Source of the DNA: Piliocolobus tephrosceles
Lineage: Eukaryota; Chordata; Mammalia; Primates; Cercopithecidae
DNA: 64,000 nucleotides
Assembly (NCBI RefSeq): GCF_002776525.5
Contig: NC_045439.1
Span: 155,647,407-155,711,406 of the forward strand
Direction of reading: 5' to 3'
This document shows positions 50,992 to 58,399 of the stretch, one piece after another. The position numbers were made by a program, and so were the translations under genes. Below the pieces are notes generated by a model. The model did no database searches. It saw nothing but the letters and a program-made list of their open reading frames with translations, and was not told the DNA's origin. Every line of letters begins with the position of its first letter. Within the stretch, counting starts at the first letter, position 1.

Positions 50992-52245
50992 GAAAGAAAG
51001 AAAAGGGGTGAAGGGGTGAAAAAAAAGTCCATATACAAACTTCCATATACTTACAAAATCAGCTGCATTTGAGATCTTGGAAAACCAGTTTTACAATCAG
51101 AAATCACTGTAGCTTTTAAAATGTAAGTACATGTATTGCCATTAATTTGCTACCAACAAAAATAACTTCTCCAAAGTTTATCAGCGACTAAGAGGTACAC
51201 ATATTAGCTTTGTTAGTGGTTTTCTTCTCCAAGCACTTTGTTAAAGAAACCATAAACGATTAAGAGCAATGTATATTAATTTTATTAGCTTGTCTCCAAG
51301 TACTAGGAAGTGCCATATAAATTAGGCACATAAATTTGAAATAAAATGCTTTACATTCAGCTTATTTTTCACAATGGAATTCTTGATGATGTGGCAGAGC
51401 TATTAAAATCTCATTCAAAATTCCTTTACCTCAACCACCAAAACATCAACAACTTTTCAATTATTCCACTCCGGCTTCTCAATTTACTCAAATAAAAAAA
51501 AAAAAATTGCTGTCTCAAAAGTATGACATGGCCAAGCAGCAAACTTATTTCTCAAATTGGTGAATATGCAGTTATCATTTGAAGCCTATTTCTAATGTTC
51601 TCTCATACTTCTTCATCTATGGATTCTTCTAGAAAATGCACTGGTCTCCCTTGTCCCTCTGCAACCTTACTCTAAAACAAGGGTGGAGGAGTAGAGTTTT
51701 TGTCCCTCCCAACGTACTACCTGTTCCAAATACAGTAAGCTGGCAACATCTGGATTTTTAATGGTCACAACCGAGAGATGCTACCAGCATCTAGTGGGTA
51801 AAAGACATCCCGCAATTCACAGAACAGCATTTCCTCTTCCCCTAACAAAAATTATCTAATCCAAAATGTCAATAGTGCTGAAGTTGGAAAATCCTGCAAC
51901 TTTCTCTCAATGATCAAAAATCCTTAGGGGAAAAAAAAACACCAAAAACCAAGAAGGTCCCTTTTTAAATACCAGCCATCAACCATCTGAACTGAGTTAC
52001 ACACCTAATCATTCTTTGTGATACACGGAGTGAACATTTGAGCACGATCTGGTAGTAAATGATGATAAAGGGTGTGCCCTTTCTTTTAAACCTAAATCCC
52101 TTTTCACAGAACTTACCCCTATTTCCGTGGCTGCTGTTTCGTGTCTCCTGCGATCGCACTGCCCACGGACACCCTTCACCTTAATACCATACAAGGCCCG
52201 CAGATGCTGCAACAGGGCCAACCTCACCAGCCTCTGATCCCACAT
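30656..52245 (-). CDS. ARHGAP11A: ARHGAP11A (MP-GAP), Rho GTPase-activating protein 11A, complete 12-exon coding region
   Basis: The protein stimulates GTP hydrolysis by RhoA and acts in mitosis and cytokinesis; the human protein is nuclear in interphase. Joining 12 minus-strand exons at GT/AG sites (52245-52117, 48259-48189, 45267-45171, 44286-44033, 43384-43221, 42977-42831, 39748-39674, 38884-38717, 35490-35361, 34545-34437, 32716-32578, 32244-30656) gives 1023 codons and a TAA stop, matching the human length I recall. The RhoGAP domain spans about residues 46-240, with GLFRKSG (Arg87 finger), [12 protein letters not shown] (Lys122, Arg126) and [13 protein letters not shown] (Asn194). A long, Ser/Lys-rich, probably disordered tail follows. 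It has basic clusters near 279-284, 340-344, 400-409 and 430-437 (possible NLSs) and a KEN motif at 738-740 (possible APC/C degron). The start is the ATG of MWDQRLV, as in the human protein. No frameshift or premature stop was found. Identity is near certain. Confidence 0.97.
32578..32716 (-). CDS. ARHGAP11A: ARHGAP11A exon 11 (residues 449-494)
   Basis: It encodes [20 protein letters not shown], on to [15 protein letters not shown]. It has no ATG. The acceptor CCGTACAG follows a poly-pyrimidine run; the donor is GTACAT at 32577-32572. The exon ends in phase 1, and Gly495 is completed by exon 12. Confidence 0.94.
33000..34290 (-). mobile_element. L2 LINE, antisense, about 1.2 kb, in ARHGAP11A intron 11/10 area
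   Basis: CAGAATGCCAGTGCAGTCTC, GTCACTGGAGAGTTCTGAGC and TCCAAGGACTAAGCTTTGGG follow the antisense L2 order. It is interrupted by a Tigger-type element at 33972-34200. It lies between exons 11 and 10. Confidence 0.65.
33972..34200. mobile_element. MER8-like (Tigger-class) short DNA transposon
   Basis: It starts GGGCATTCCAAATCTGAAAA, contains ATTCCAGATTTTCAGATTAG and ends CTACTCAACCTGTAT. The ends are partly inverted-repeat. The family name is from memory. Confidence 0.55.
34437..34545 (-). CDS. ARHGAP11A: ARHGAP11A exon 10 (residues 412-448)
   Basis: It encodes [19 protein letters not shown], then [18 protein letters not shown]. It has no ATG. The acceptor is TTCTAG just above 34545; the donor is GTAAGT at 34436-34431, and the exon ends in phase 0. 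The frame joins exactly to exons 9 and 11. Confidence 0.94.
34809..35110 (-). repeat. AluJ-like, antisense (ARHGAP11A intron 9)
   Basis: TTTGTTTGTTTGTTTTGAGA to CACCGTGCCCAGCC. Diverged, with few CpGs left. Confidence 0.93.
35361..35490 (-). CDS. ARHGAP11A: ARHGAP11A exon 9 (residues 369-411)
   Basis: It encodes [20 protein letters not shown] and ends with [12 protein letters not shown], a strongly basic stretch at residues 400-409. The acceptor is TTTTCGTAG just above 35490; the donor is GTACTT at 35360-35355, a weak match at its last positions. Oppositely oriented Alus lie on both sides in the flanking introns. Confidence 0.95.
36508..36804 (+). repeat. Alu, sense (ARHGAP11A intron 8)
   Basis: GCCAGGCACAGTGGCTCACT to an AAAATAAAAATAAAAAA tail. 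Confidence 0.93.
36881..37194 (+). repeat. Alu, sense (ARHGAP11A intron 8)
   Basis: Perfect 11-bp target-site duplication AAGAAAATTAT (36870-36880 and 37195-37205). The tail has (GAAAAA)n. Confidence 0.95.
38717..38884 (-). CDS. ARHGAP11A: ARHGAP11A exon 8 (residues 313-368)
   Basis: It encodes [18 protein letters not shown] and on through [19 protein letters not shown]. The SKKRK cluster at residues 340-344 is a candidate nuclear localisation signal. It is 168 nt, phase 1-1. The acceptor is TTTTCAG just above 38884; the donor is GTAGCA at 38716-38711, which is weaker than the other donors in this gene. Confidence 0.95.
39674..39748 (-). CDS. ARHGAP11A: ARHGAP11A exon 7 (residues 288-312)
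   Basis: This 75-nt, phase 1-1 exon has no ATG. It encodes (D)[19 protein letters not shown] and then QQERI. The acceptor is CATTTCAG just above 39748; the donor is GTAGGT at 39673-39668. It was found by requiring frame continuity between exons 6 and 8 and by recalled similarity to the human protein. Confidence 0.93.
40378..40674 (+). repeat. Alu, sense (ARHGAP11A intron 6)
   Basis: GGCCAGGTGCAGTGGCTCAC to a 15-A tail; it lacks many CpGs. Confidence 0.93.
40734..41053 (-). repeat. Alu, antisense (ARHGAP11A intron 6)
   Basis: T-rich head with TTTTTAATTAATTTATTTT, ending CGCACCCGGCC. AAGATTCTT duplications flank it. Confidence 0.93.
41465..41885 (+). mobile_element. MLT1-class LTR (ARHGAP11A intron 6)
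   Basis: GTCCTAACCCCCAGTACCTA, CTAGCCTCCAGAACGGTGAG and TAAGTCACCTAGTTTGTAG. Confidence 0.75.
42180..42640 (+). mobile_element. L2 LINE fragment (ARHGAP11A intron 6)
   Basis: TCGTGCCTGGATTACTGACA and TTAGCCTGGCATTAAGTTTA match the L2 3' coding end. Confidence 0.6.
42831..42977 (-). CDS. ARHGAP11A: ARHGAP11A exon 6 (residues 239-287)
   Basis: It encodes [20 protein letters not shown] and on to ...[12 protein letters not shown]. It finishes the GAP domain and starts the tail with a KRKRR basic cluster that could serve as a nuclear localisation signal. At 147 nt and phase 1-1 it can be skipped in frame. The acceptor is TTTAG at 42978 and upward; the donor is GTAAGT at 42830-42825. Confidence 0.95.
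43221..43384 (-). CDS. ARHGAP11A: ARHGAP11A exon 5 (residues 184-238), site of the ARHGAP11B splice mutation
   Basis: It encodes [20 protein letters not shown], with conserved Asn194, and on to ...LIDYASDI. The donor is GTAAGA at 43220-43215. Codon 221 is CTA (Leu) with its C at 43275, exactly 55 nt before the exon end. In human ARHGAP11B that C is G, which makes a new donor and replaces the rest of the protein after residue 220. Here the site is ancestral, so the full GAP domain is made. Confidence 0.96.
44033..44286 (-). CDS. ARHGAP11A: ARHGAP11A exon 4 (residues 100-183)
   Basis: It encodes the core of the RhoGAP fold, including [15 protein letters not shown] with conserved Lys122 and Arg126, and the helix [14 protein letters not shown]. 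The acceptor is TTTCAG just above 44286; the donor is GTAAGT at 44032-44027. The last codon (Arg184) is split two bases to one with exon 5. A young AluY with a perfect 16-bp target-site duplication lies 190 bp upstream in intron 3. Confidence 0.96.
44477..44767 (+). repeat. Young AluY (ARHGAP11A intron 3)
   Basis: Perfect 16-bp target-site duplication (44461-44476 and 44768-44783, AGAAATGTGGTGCAGA) and a long pure A tail. It lacks a CATCCTGGCTAA-type segment near 44560. Confidence 0.96.
44790..44885 (-). repeat. Fragment of an old Alu or monomer
   Basis: GGCTCAAACAATCTTCCTGC through CAAGCATGTGCCACCACACT, without ends. Confidence 0.7.
45171..45267 (-). CDS. ARHGAP11A: ARHGAP11A exon 3 (residues 67-99, arginine finger)
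   Basis: It encodes [20 protein letters not shown], then RKSGS. The Arg after GLF is residue 87, the catalytic arginine finger of RhoGAP domains that is inserted into the active site of the bound RhoA. The acceptor is TTTCAG at 45268 and upward; the donor is GTAAGC at 45170-45165. The exon ends in phase 0. Confidence 0.96.
45420..45950 (+). mobile_element. L2 LINE fragment (ARHGAP11A intron 2)
   Basis: GACTGCTCCTTCTCAAACTC, CAACCCAGGGCTCTGTCC and CTCTCCATGGGTGATCTTCT align with the L2 coding region; the frame is broken. Confidence 0.7.
46310..46618 (-). repeat. AluJ-like, antisense (ARHGAP11A intron 2)
   Basis: T-rich head, GAGACAGGGTCTTGCTCTAT, ending TGTGCCCAGCC. Confidence 0.92.
46954..47240 (+). 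repeat. Alu, sense (ARHGAP11A intron 2)
   Basis: GGCCAGCACAGTGACGCATG to a short A-tail. Confidence 0.92.
47350..47604 (-). repeat. Old Alu, antisense (ARHGAP11A intron 2)
   Basis: GAGCCAGGGTCTCACTCTGT to CTATGCGTGGCC, with a deletion in the right arm. Confidence 0.85.
47935..48164 (-). repeat. Old truncated Alu beside ARHGAP11A exon 2
   Basis: GGCTCACTGCAGCCTTGACC to CACTGTGCCCGGCC. It ends 24 bp from exon 2. Confidence 0.87.
48189..48259 (-). CDS. ARHGAP11A: ARHGAP11A exon 2 (residues 44-66, first 2 nt of codon 67)
   Basis: It encodes [20 protein letters not shown] and then HIP, the start of the RhoGAP domain. The acceptor TTTTAG is at 48260 and upward; the donor is GTAAGC at 48188-48183. 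At 71 nt it is easily missed by ORF scanning. An old Alu (47935-48164) ends only 24 bp past the exon's 3' edge, inside intron 2. Confidence 0.95.
49399..49690 (-). repeat. Alu, antisense (ARHGAP11A intron 1)
   Basis: Poly-T, GGAGACAAAGTCTTGCTC, ending GAGCCACTGCGCCC. GCCAGGTTTT duplications flank it. Confidence 0.94.
49700..50625. repeat. MIR-type relics (ARHGAP11A intron 1)
   Basis: 49700-49890 has a sense MIR core (GACCTGGATCAAATTAACGT). 50395-50625 has an antisense MIR/L2-like segment (CCACTTTATAGATAGAAAAC). Nothing is seen in between. Confidence 0.5.
50651..51003 (+). repeat. AluY with duplicated 5' end (ARHGAP11A intron 1)
   Basis: The first 20 bases of the Alu occur twice in a row (50651-50670 and 50671-50690). 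The tail is a long A run followed by (GAAA)n. Confidence 0.96.
51695..51900 (+). mobile_element. MER20 (hAT-Charlie) in ARHGAP11A intron 1
   Basis: CTACCAGCATCTAGTGGGTA and AATGTCAATAGTGCTGAAGT match MER20. Confidence 0.7.
52117..52245 (-). CDS. ARHGAP11A: ARHGAP11A coding exon 1 (residues 1-43)
   Basis: It starts with ATG at 52245-52243 ([14 protein letters not shown]) and ends ...ATEIG before a GTAAGT donor at 52116-52111; the exon ends in phase 0. It encodes the basic N-terminal segment before the RhoGAP fold. The frame stays open upstream for 63 codons, but the first possible start there is GTG, so MWDQ is kept as the start. Confidence 0.95.
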
Positions 52246-52990
52246 TCCGGACACGTCGATCGCTCTCTGAGGCAGGATGCAGGTCCTGACCCTCGTTCGC
52301 CACCAAGTCTTCCAATTTCCAAACGCTCTCAAATCGGAACTCCGCTCGGCTGCCTTCCGGCCCCGTCTGGCACTCCTGCGGCCCCGAACCCCGGCCACTT
52401 CCACGGCTTTTCCTTGATCCTCACTCACATCCACTTACACAGACCCTCTTCTCTTAGCCCTTTGATCCAGCCACACCTCACTCTTCCTTCACTTACACCG
52501 ACCTTCTTTCTGGTCACGCAATCCTTTCAGCTACTCACATAGACTTCGCTTCTCTTTGATTCTTCCCGTTTCCCGCCTATTGCCAGATTCTCACTACTTC
52601 CGGCTGCTTCCAACGATCCCCCCTTCCTCCAAACCTTACTGTCCCCGTCTGATTCGCTCTGAAATGTGAAGAGGACCCTTGTCGCTCCTCCAGCCCCAGC
52701 AGGCTCAACTGGGCGCTCGCCCCCGCCCCAGTCTGGCCGCCGGACCAGCCGGCTGCTCAGGCAACTCTTCCAGTCCCGGTGCCCGCCCGGGCTGGTCGCC
52801 GCAGTCACCCCGTCTCACAGGCTGCTCGTTCCCTCCCCCATCAGCCTGCCTCTAGCTCCCGGCCTGCACATCCCGGTGCGCTCACTGAAGCCAAGCCGTT
52901 AGCCTCATGCTTCCGCCCCCACCTCCTCCGCAGACACCCCGAGCCACCGCGGCCGTCACACCCGCAGTTTCAGCCCAGGCTCAAACTGCA

Positions 52991-52998
52991 GCGCCAAA
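52991..52998 (-). promoter_or_regulatory. E2F site next to a CHR-like element
   Basis: The minus strand reads TTTGGCGC, a perfect match to the E2F consensus TTTSSCGC. Five bases further toward the gene is TTTGAG, resembling the CDE/CHR pair seen in CDC25C-type promoters. The canonical CHR is TTTGAA, so the second half is a variant. Confidence 0.6.
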
Positions 52999-53014
52999 CA
53001 GCGCTCCACATCTG

Positions 53015-53019
53015 ATTGG
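53015..53019 (-). promoter_or_regulatory. NF-Y CCAAT box
   Basis: The minus strand reads ACCAATCAG, a good NF-Y match. It lies about 30 bp upstream of the CHR-like element, a spacing common in cell-cycle promoters. Confidence 0.6.
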
Positions 53020-53794
53020 TCCACTCCTCTTTTCAAAATCAGGACCCCGGAGGGTGGCCGAGAACTGCCTGTCTTGGTAGGTGCAGGGGAAGGGGTGTAA
53101 CGGGCAAACCCAGCAAACATGAAAAGCAGGATGAGTTTCACTTGTTCCTTCAAGGCCAGTTTTTGGGGCGGGGGAGTACTGTTTAAAGGATATTTAAATA
53201 CACCTGACCTGCGCCTCAGACCATACACGCTATTTGAGGAAATGTAAAAGACACCTTGTTCCCGTTTTTTCCCGAGCTCGGCTGTCGCTGAAGGACCTCT
53301 TGTCGCTGAAGAAACCGTTCTACGGAACCCCAGGTGAGACAACTTGAGACAGGATTCATAAACGCTGATTTTAGTAACCCTTACCCACAGCCCTTGGTGG
53401 GAACTTCGGCTCTGTGAGAACTGGTGTTTGGGGGACTGATGGTGATGCTGAAATCTTATTGCATAGAAAATTAAGTACAACAAAGAAGACCCGTCGTGAG
53501 AGGAGAGTGCGGAAGAAATGAGAAGTCTATGGGAGGTGGCAGCTGCAGAAGCTTGGAGTTGGATTTGGAGTTAGGAGACCCGGAGGAGCCCAGCTTTCGG
53601 TTCAGACGGTTATCTTGTTGACTTGCACGACTGCAAACTTTTGCATTCTGAAACATCAGCGATCCCATCAAAATACTCTGTTTCTTGAGATGTAAGAAAC
53701 ATCCCAAGGCGAGATTTAGAGCGGGAGATTTGGACTCGATTTAAATACAGACAATATAGTATGCATTTACTAACACCACATCTCACCCCCACTA

Positions 53795-53900
53795 AACTCG
53801 GTAAGGGCAGCAACAGAACTTTATCTGCCATATGCACTCCTGTATTCCCATTACCCAATAGTGCCAAGGACTAAATGAATATTTGCCCAATGAATGAGTT
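53795..53900 (+). mobile_element. L2 3' tail
   Basis: Resembles the L2 3' end (GGGCAGCAACAGAACTTTAT and a following GTGCCAAGGACTAAATGAAT). Confidence 0.5.
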
Positions 53901-54978
53901 TTAAGGAGGAAACGTTCTTTTAAGTAGGAAAACACTACTGAAAACCTCACTGAGTTCCCTGAGAATGAAAAGGGAAATCTTCCCTTAAGCATTAGGCTTT
54001 GCTTTTAGTGCCACTAGATGACACACATCCTTTTCCTCCGATGTTAGCTCACCTGGCTTTCATTTCTGTGAAATCAATACATGAAGTATCTGCCAAAGGG
54101 CCTTCCTGAACCTTTTACCGGCATCCCTGCTTGAAATAAGATGATTTGTGCAACTTTCAAATTAGGTCAGAATTTTTTTTCTGTAAAACCAGAATGACTG
54201 TTCCTAGAATCACTTGCCTCTAGGGCCTGGCACGTTCCACAGACACATTGTCCCATTTATTATTGAAACAGAAATGTTTGAAGAAATGTCCTAAATGTGG
54301 ACCAAGATGGAAAACAGGACAGTGATTTCCTGAGGTCACTGCGGCTAGCACTAGAGTAGTAGACACTGGTACTTCACCTAGATCCCCCTCCAGGCTGAAG
54401 TGCTCGCTGCCCCCACTTACAGGAGTGCTGGCTCCTCATGGCTCACAGCTAAGTCCCCCTCTGAGAGCTGCTCCATGGAAAGGACCTGCCTCACCCCAAG
54501 TGACGCCTTCCCTTGGGCAGTCTACATTCCACGCCTGCTTAATGTGGGGTTTCATAGGCCTGGCCCCCTCATCAAGACAACTGAAGGACCTCCCAGCTCT
54601 AGAGCTTCCTGAAGGAGCAGCTGAGACGATGGAGCTTGCAGGACTGGAAGTTACTCTGGGTGAGTCAGTGAGTGGTGATTGAATATGAAGGCCTAGGACC
54701 TTACTGTACATTGCTATGGACTTTATAAACAGTGTATACTTACACTACACTAAGTTTATTAAAATTTTTTCTTTCAGTAATAAATTAACCTTAACTTACT
54801 ATAACTTTTTAATTTCATCAACTTTTAAATTTTTTTAACTTTTGACTCTTGTAGTAACAGCTCAAAACTCAAACACATTGTACAGCTGTACAAAAATATT
54901 TTCTTTCTATCCATATTCTATAAGATTTTTTTCTATTATTTGTATGTTTTAAACTTTTTTGTTAAAAACTAAGACATA

Positions 54979-55284
54979 GGCTGGGTGCGGTGGTTCACGC
55001 CTGTAATCCCAGCACTTTGGGAGGCCAAGGTGGGCGGATCACAAGATCAGGAGATGGAGACCATCCTGGCTAACACGGTGAAACCCCGTCTCTTCTAAAA
55101 ATACAAAAAATTAGCCGGGCATGGTGGCGGGCACCTGTAGTCCCAGCTACTCTGGAGGCTGAGGCAGGAGAATGGTGTGAACCCTGGAGGCAGAGCTTGC
55201 AGTGAGCCGAGATTGCGCCACTGCACTCCAGCCTGGGTGACAGAGCCAGACTCCATCTCAAAAACAAACAAACAAACAAAAAAA
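54979..55284 (+). repeat. AluY inside the Tigger-type relic
   Basis: GGCTGGGTGCGGTGGTTCAC to (CAAA)n; AAAAACTAAGA flanks both sides. Confidence 0.94.
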
Positions 55285-55292
55285 CTAAGAGG

Positions 55293-55592
55293 GCTGGGCG
55301 TGCCGGCTCACACTTAAAATCCCAGCACTTTGGGAGGCCGAGGCTGGTGGATTGCTGGAGTCCAGGCGTTTGAGACCAGCCTAGACAACATGACGAAACG
55401 CTGCCTTTACAAAAAAATATGAAAAATAGCCAGGTGTAGTGACACGCACCTGTAGTCTCAGCTACTTGGGAGGCTGAGATGGAAGGATTGCCTGAACCTG
55501 GGAGGCACAGGTTGCAGTGAGCTGAGATTGCACCACTGCACTCCAGCCTGGGCGATAGAGTGAGACCCTGTCTCAAAAACAAACAAAACCAA
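55293..55592 (+). repeat. Older Alu inside the Tigger-type relic
   Basis: GGCTGGGCGTGCCGGCTCAC to AAAACAAACAAAACC. Confidence 0.93.
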
Positions 55593-55944
55593 AATGAAGA
55601 TACCAACTCACACATTAACCTGGGCCTAGGCAGGGTCAGGATCATCCATATCCGCTGGTCCCGGAAGATTATAATGGAGTTGGAATATTCCTATTGCCTA
55701 GTGATGATGTTGCCGTAGTAGCATCACTGTAGCACAGTGCAATCCTCACGTATTTGTGGTGGTCTGTGGGGAGGTATTCCAGAAGAAGGCATTGTTATCA
55801 TAGGAGATGATAGCTCCTTGTGTGTTATTGCGCCTGAAGACCTTCCAGTGGGACAGAATGTGGAGGTGGAAGACAGTGATGTATTTATATGGTCCATTGT
55901 TGACCAAAACATTGCTATGTGGTGCATGAAAGGAAGTAACTCGG

Positions 55945-56040
55945 GCCCCACCCTAGACCTACTGAACCAGAATCTGCATTTTTATGATTCTCAAAAAAAA
56001 TTTGTACATCAAGATTTAAGAAGACCTGGTATAGGCTCAA
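55945..56040 (+). mobile_element. MER5A-like fragment
   Basis: TCGGGCCCCACCCTAGACCT and ACTGAACCAGAATCTGCATT match the MER5 group. Confidence 0.65.
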
Positions 56041-56599
56041 AAGATAATGACCTAAGTTCAAAAATGTTTCTTATTCTGGCTTATTAGGTGGAGAAACCAA
56101 GCAATGTTTTGTTGTGCTTTATGATATGCAAATTAAACAAACAAAAAGTAGAAAGCATCCAGAGGAGAAACTTGATTATCTGACTAGATCATTTTCGGTA
56201 TTCTAGTCTCCTCAGGTAACAGGGGTTTCTCTTACTCTTGAGGTTGCCTTGTAGGCTGTTCTGGCATCCAAAATGATAGGCCAGGACTTGTGAACAGTCA
56301 ACTCTGACTTGATCAGATGTAGCTCAGACATCTCTGAAAAGAGAAGGGAAGGAAGGAGGATTGAACCTCAAACTACAGCATCCTTCTAAGACATTTTGGA
56401 CAAGTTGATAGGGAATTCCCCACCAAAGTCCCACGTTAGAGTTCTGCATCCCACAGAAATGGACCAGCACTAGTAACCCTCAGTCATTGACTGGGGACAG
56501 CCCAGAGTGCAAAGGCAGTGCTGGATCCCGAGACGGGCAGCTAGGTCTTTCAGTCAACGATGCTCCTTGCAGCAGGAAATCTGACTGGTACATTTTTTT

Positions 56600-56850
56600 A
56601 TGGCCGCCATGGGGAATGAAGTCAGATGACCTGGGTTTGAATTCTAGTTCTACCACTTAAGTGTGGAAAAATTATCTAATCTGTCTGAGCCCCAAATTCA
56701 TCAGCTGTAAAATGGAAATTAGTAAGGTATCTATCTCAAAGAGTTGTTATGTGAATCACATGAACCATATAATATTCTTACTAAGATCATGTTATTCTCA
56801 GACACCTCAGTATCAAACACCTCAATAAACGTTAACTATTTTTATTATAG
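56600..56850 (+). repeat. MIR relic
   Basis: GACCTGGGTTTGAATTCTAG, AGCTGTAAAATGGAAATTAG. Confidence 0.75.
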
Positions 56851-57321
56851 ATACTTCTAGCTGATACAAAGTCAGAGGTCTCAGCCCTCAGGAAGTGTTG
56901 ACAGCTGGCGAAATGCTGAAAGGTAGGAGAAAGCCTACACTGTGTGTACCATGTACAGTGCCACTAAAACTCTTCTCTAGGACCTTTTGAATGTGACTGT
57001 TCTTGCTTCTCAGACAGCAAAAGCCTTATCTGCTGACCTTCACCTCCAAATGCTTAATACCAGGGAAAAGGACAACGGCCTCATTTACCTGCTAGATTGA
57101 CATGGTTGGTATGGGGACCCTCATCTGCACGTTTCCCTTGCAGAATTTAGTGTGTTTATCTATTTATTCTGTGTGCATTTTGTGGAGGTCAATGATGCTG
57201 TAAACACAAGAGAGCTCCAGGATCAGTCAAACAAATGACAGAGTATTGAAAAGGTCATCACGGTAAAGTACATAATTTTAATCCACAGAATGTATGAGGC
57301 ATTACATTCCTAATGCGTCAA

Positions 57322-57623
57322 CTTTTGTTTTGTTTTGTTTTGAGATGGGGTCTCGCTCTGTTGCCCAGGCTGGAGTGCAGTGGCGCAATCTTGGCTCACT
57401 GCAAGCTCCGCCTCCCGGGTTCACGCCATTCTCCGGCCTCAGCCTCCTGAGTAGCTGGGACTACAGGCCCCCAGCCACCATGCTCGGCTAATTTTTTGTA
57501 TTTTTAGTAGAGATGGAGTTTCAGTGTGTTAGCCAGGATGGTCTCGATCTCCTGACCTCGTGATCCGCCCGCCTCAGCCTCCCAAAGTGCAGGGATTACA
57601 GGCGTGAGCCACCGTGCCTGGCC
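57322..57623 (-). repeat. Alu, antisense
   Basis: TTTTGTTTTGTTTTGTTTTG head to CACCGTGCCTGGCC. Confidence 0.94.
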
Positions 57624-58399
57624 CCCAATACATCTTTTCATCAGAATTTATAAAAGATGACAAAAATGAACTACCTCAAAGCATTTTCACCACCAAAATT
57701 GAGATATGGTTAGATTCATTCGGCCCGTGCCAGCAGTCTTAACGTCATTGAACTGCTTTCTGTGTTCATGGAATTCTGTCTTAATGGAACTTGAAAAGAT
57801 GGGGAGGTGTTACAACTTTGAAACCCTTCCTGAAGACTTAAGGAAAAACAAGAGATGGGTGAAAATTGAACCAGCTGGTGAGACTTCACACATTTGAAAC
57901 CAGCCTGATGGTTAGGGTAATGCTGATGGCTTCTCAAGAATATTAGGGGTCATATAATTTATGGCTCCATGATGCTGATGGGCTCAAAAGCATGATCTGT
58001 CCTTCCATTAACCATGCAGCAGGGACATCTCTGCCAAGACTGTGTTCCTCTGTACCACATACCAGGCAGAAGTGGTTGTTCACTAAAATAGTGGCTTCAC
58101 AGCCTAGGAGAAGAGTGGACAGAGGGAAACACATGAGGCTATGTGGACATCAGACATCTGGAATAGAGTGCTCTATACCTACAGGAATTCTGATGTGAGG
58201 CAGCTCTGGGACCTGATTTGGAGACATTTTTAAGAAACATTCCCTAGGAAAAATTACCTAGGAAAGAGCTTATTCGCCTGTATAACCTCATGACTGAAAT
58301 TATTAGTGGTGTTATTGTCTAATCTTTTGTAGAACTTCAATTAATTTTCCACCTGAGAAACCCCACTAAGGGAAGAGGAAGTAAGATATGTAGTATTTA

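Larger units (their letters stand above)
52120..53060 (-). promoter_or_regulatory. ARHGAP11A: CpG-rich promoter and 5' UTR of ARHGAP11A
   Basis: This GC-rich, CpG-dense block covers exon 1 and its upstream side, in contrast to the AT-rich flanks. On the minus strand, reading toward the gene, it has a canonical TTTGAA (53037-53032), a CCAAT box for NF-Y (53019-53015), an E2F site TTTGGCGC (52998-52991) and a CHR-like TTTGAG (52985-52980). This arrangement is typical of DREAM/MuvB-controlled G2/M genes. The transcription start is inferred just below 52980, giving a 5' UTR of roughly 700 nt. Confidence 0.75.
54627..55928. mobile_element. Tigger/Zombi-type DNA transposon relic with internal inversion, carrying two Alus
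   Basis: The left portion (54627-54978 and 55596-55652) begins ATGGAGCTTGCAGGACTGGA and reaches GGGTCAGGATCATC. The next part (about 55655-55882) is in the opposite orientation (GAAGATTATAATGGAG to GGTGGAAGACAGTGATG). The terminal part (about 55884-55928) returns to the first orientation. Two Alus have inserted. Family assignment is from recalled consensus and the exact name is uncertain. Confidence 0.7.

Noticed and set aside
52246..52434. In-frame 63-codon upstream extension of ARHGAP11A exon 1
   Set aside because: The first codon at 52434 is GTG, not ATG, and the known protein starts at MWDQ. A non-AUG start cannot be supported from sequence alone.
52956..53483. 175-codon minus-strand frame upstream of ARHGAP11A
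   Set aside because: It lies across the promoter cluster, has no recognisable domain and no link to the exon 1 frame.
55070..55645. 191-codon minus-strand frame
   Set aside because: It is the reverse translation of two adjacent Alus (typical [11 protein letters not shown] and SSWDYR-like phrases), not a gene. Many other short frames in the window have the same Alu origin.
55737..56087. 116-codon plus-strand frame
   Set aside because: It is made from the inverted block and end of a Tigger-type relic plus a MER5A fragment. Its first codons come from non-coding transposon sequence.
57706..58200. Short open frames on both strands near 57.7-58.2 kb
   Set aside because: They are under 75 codons, overlap each other and show no recognisable motif or splice structure.
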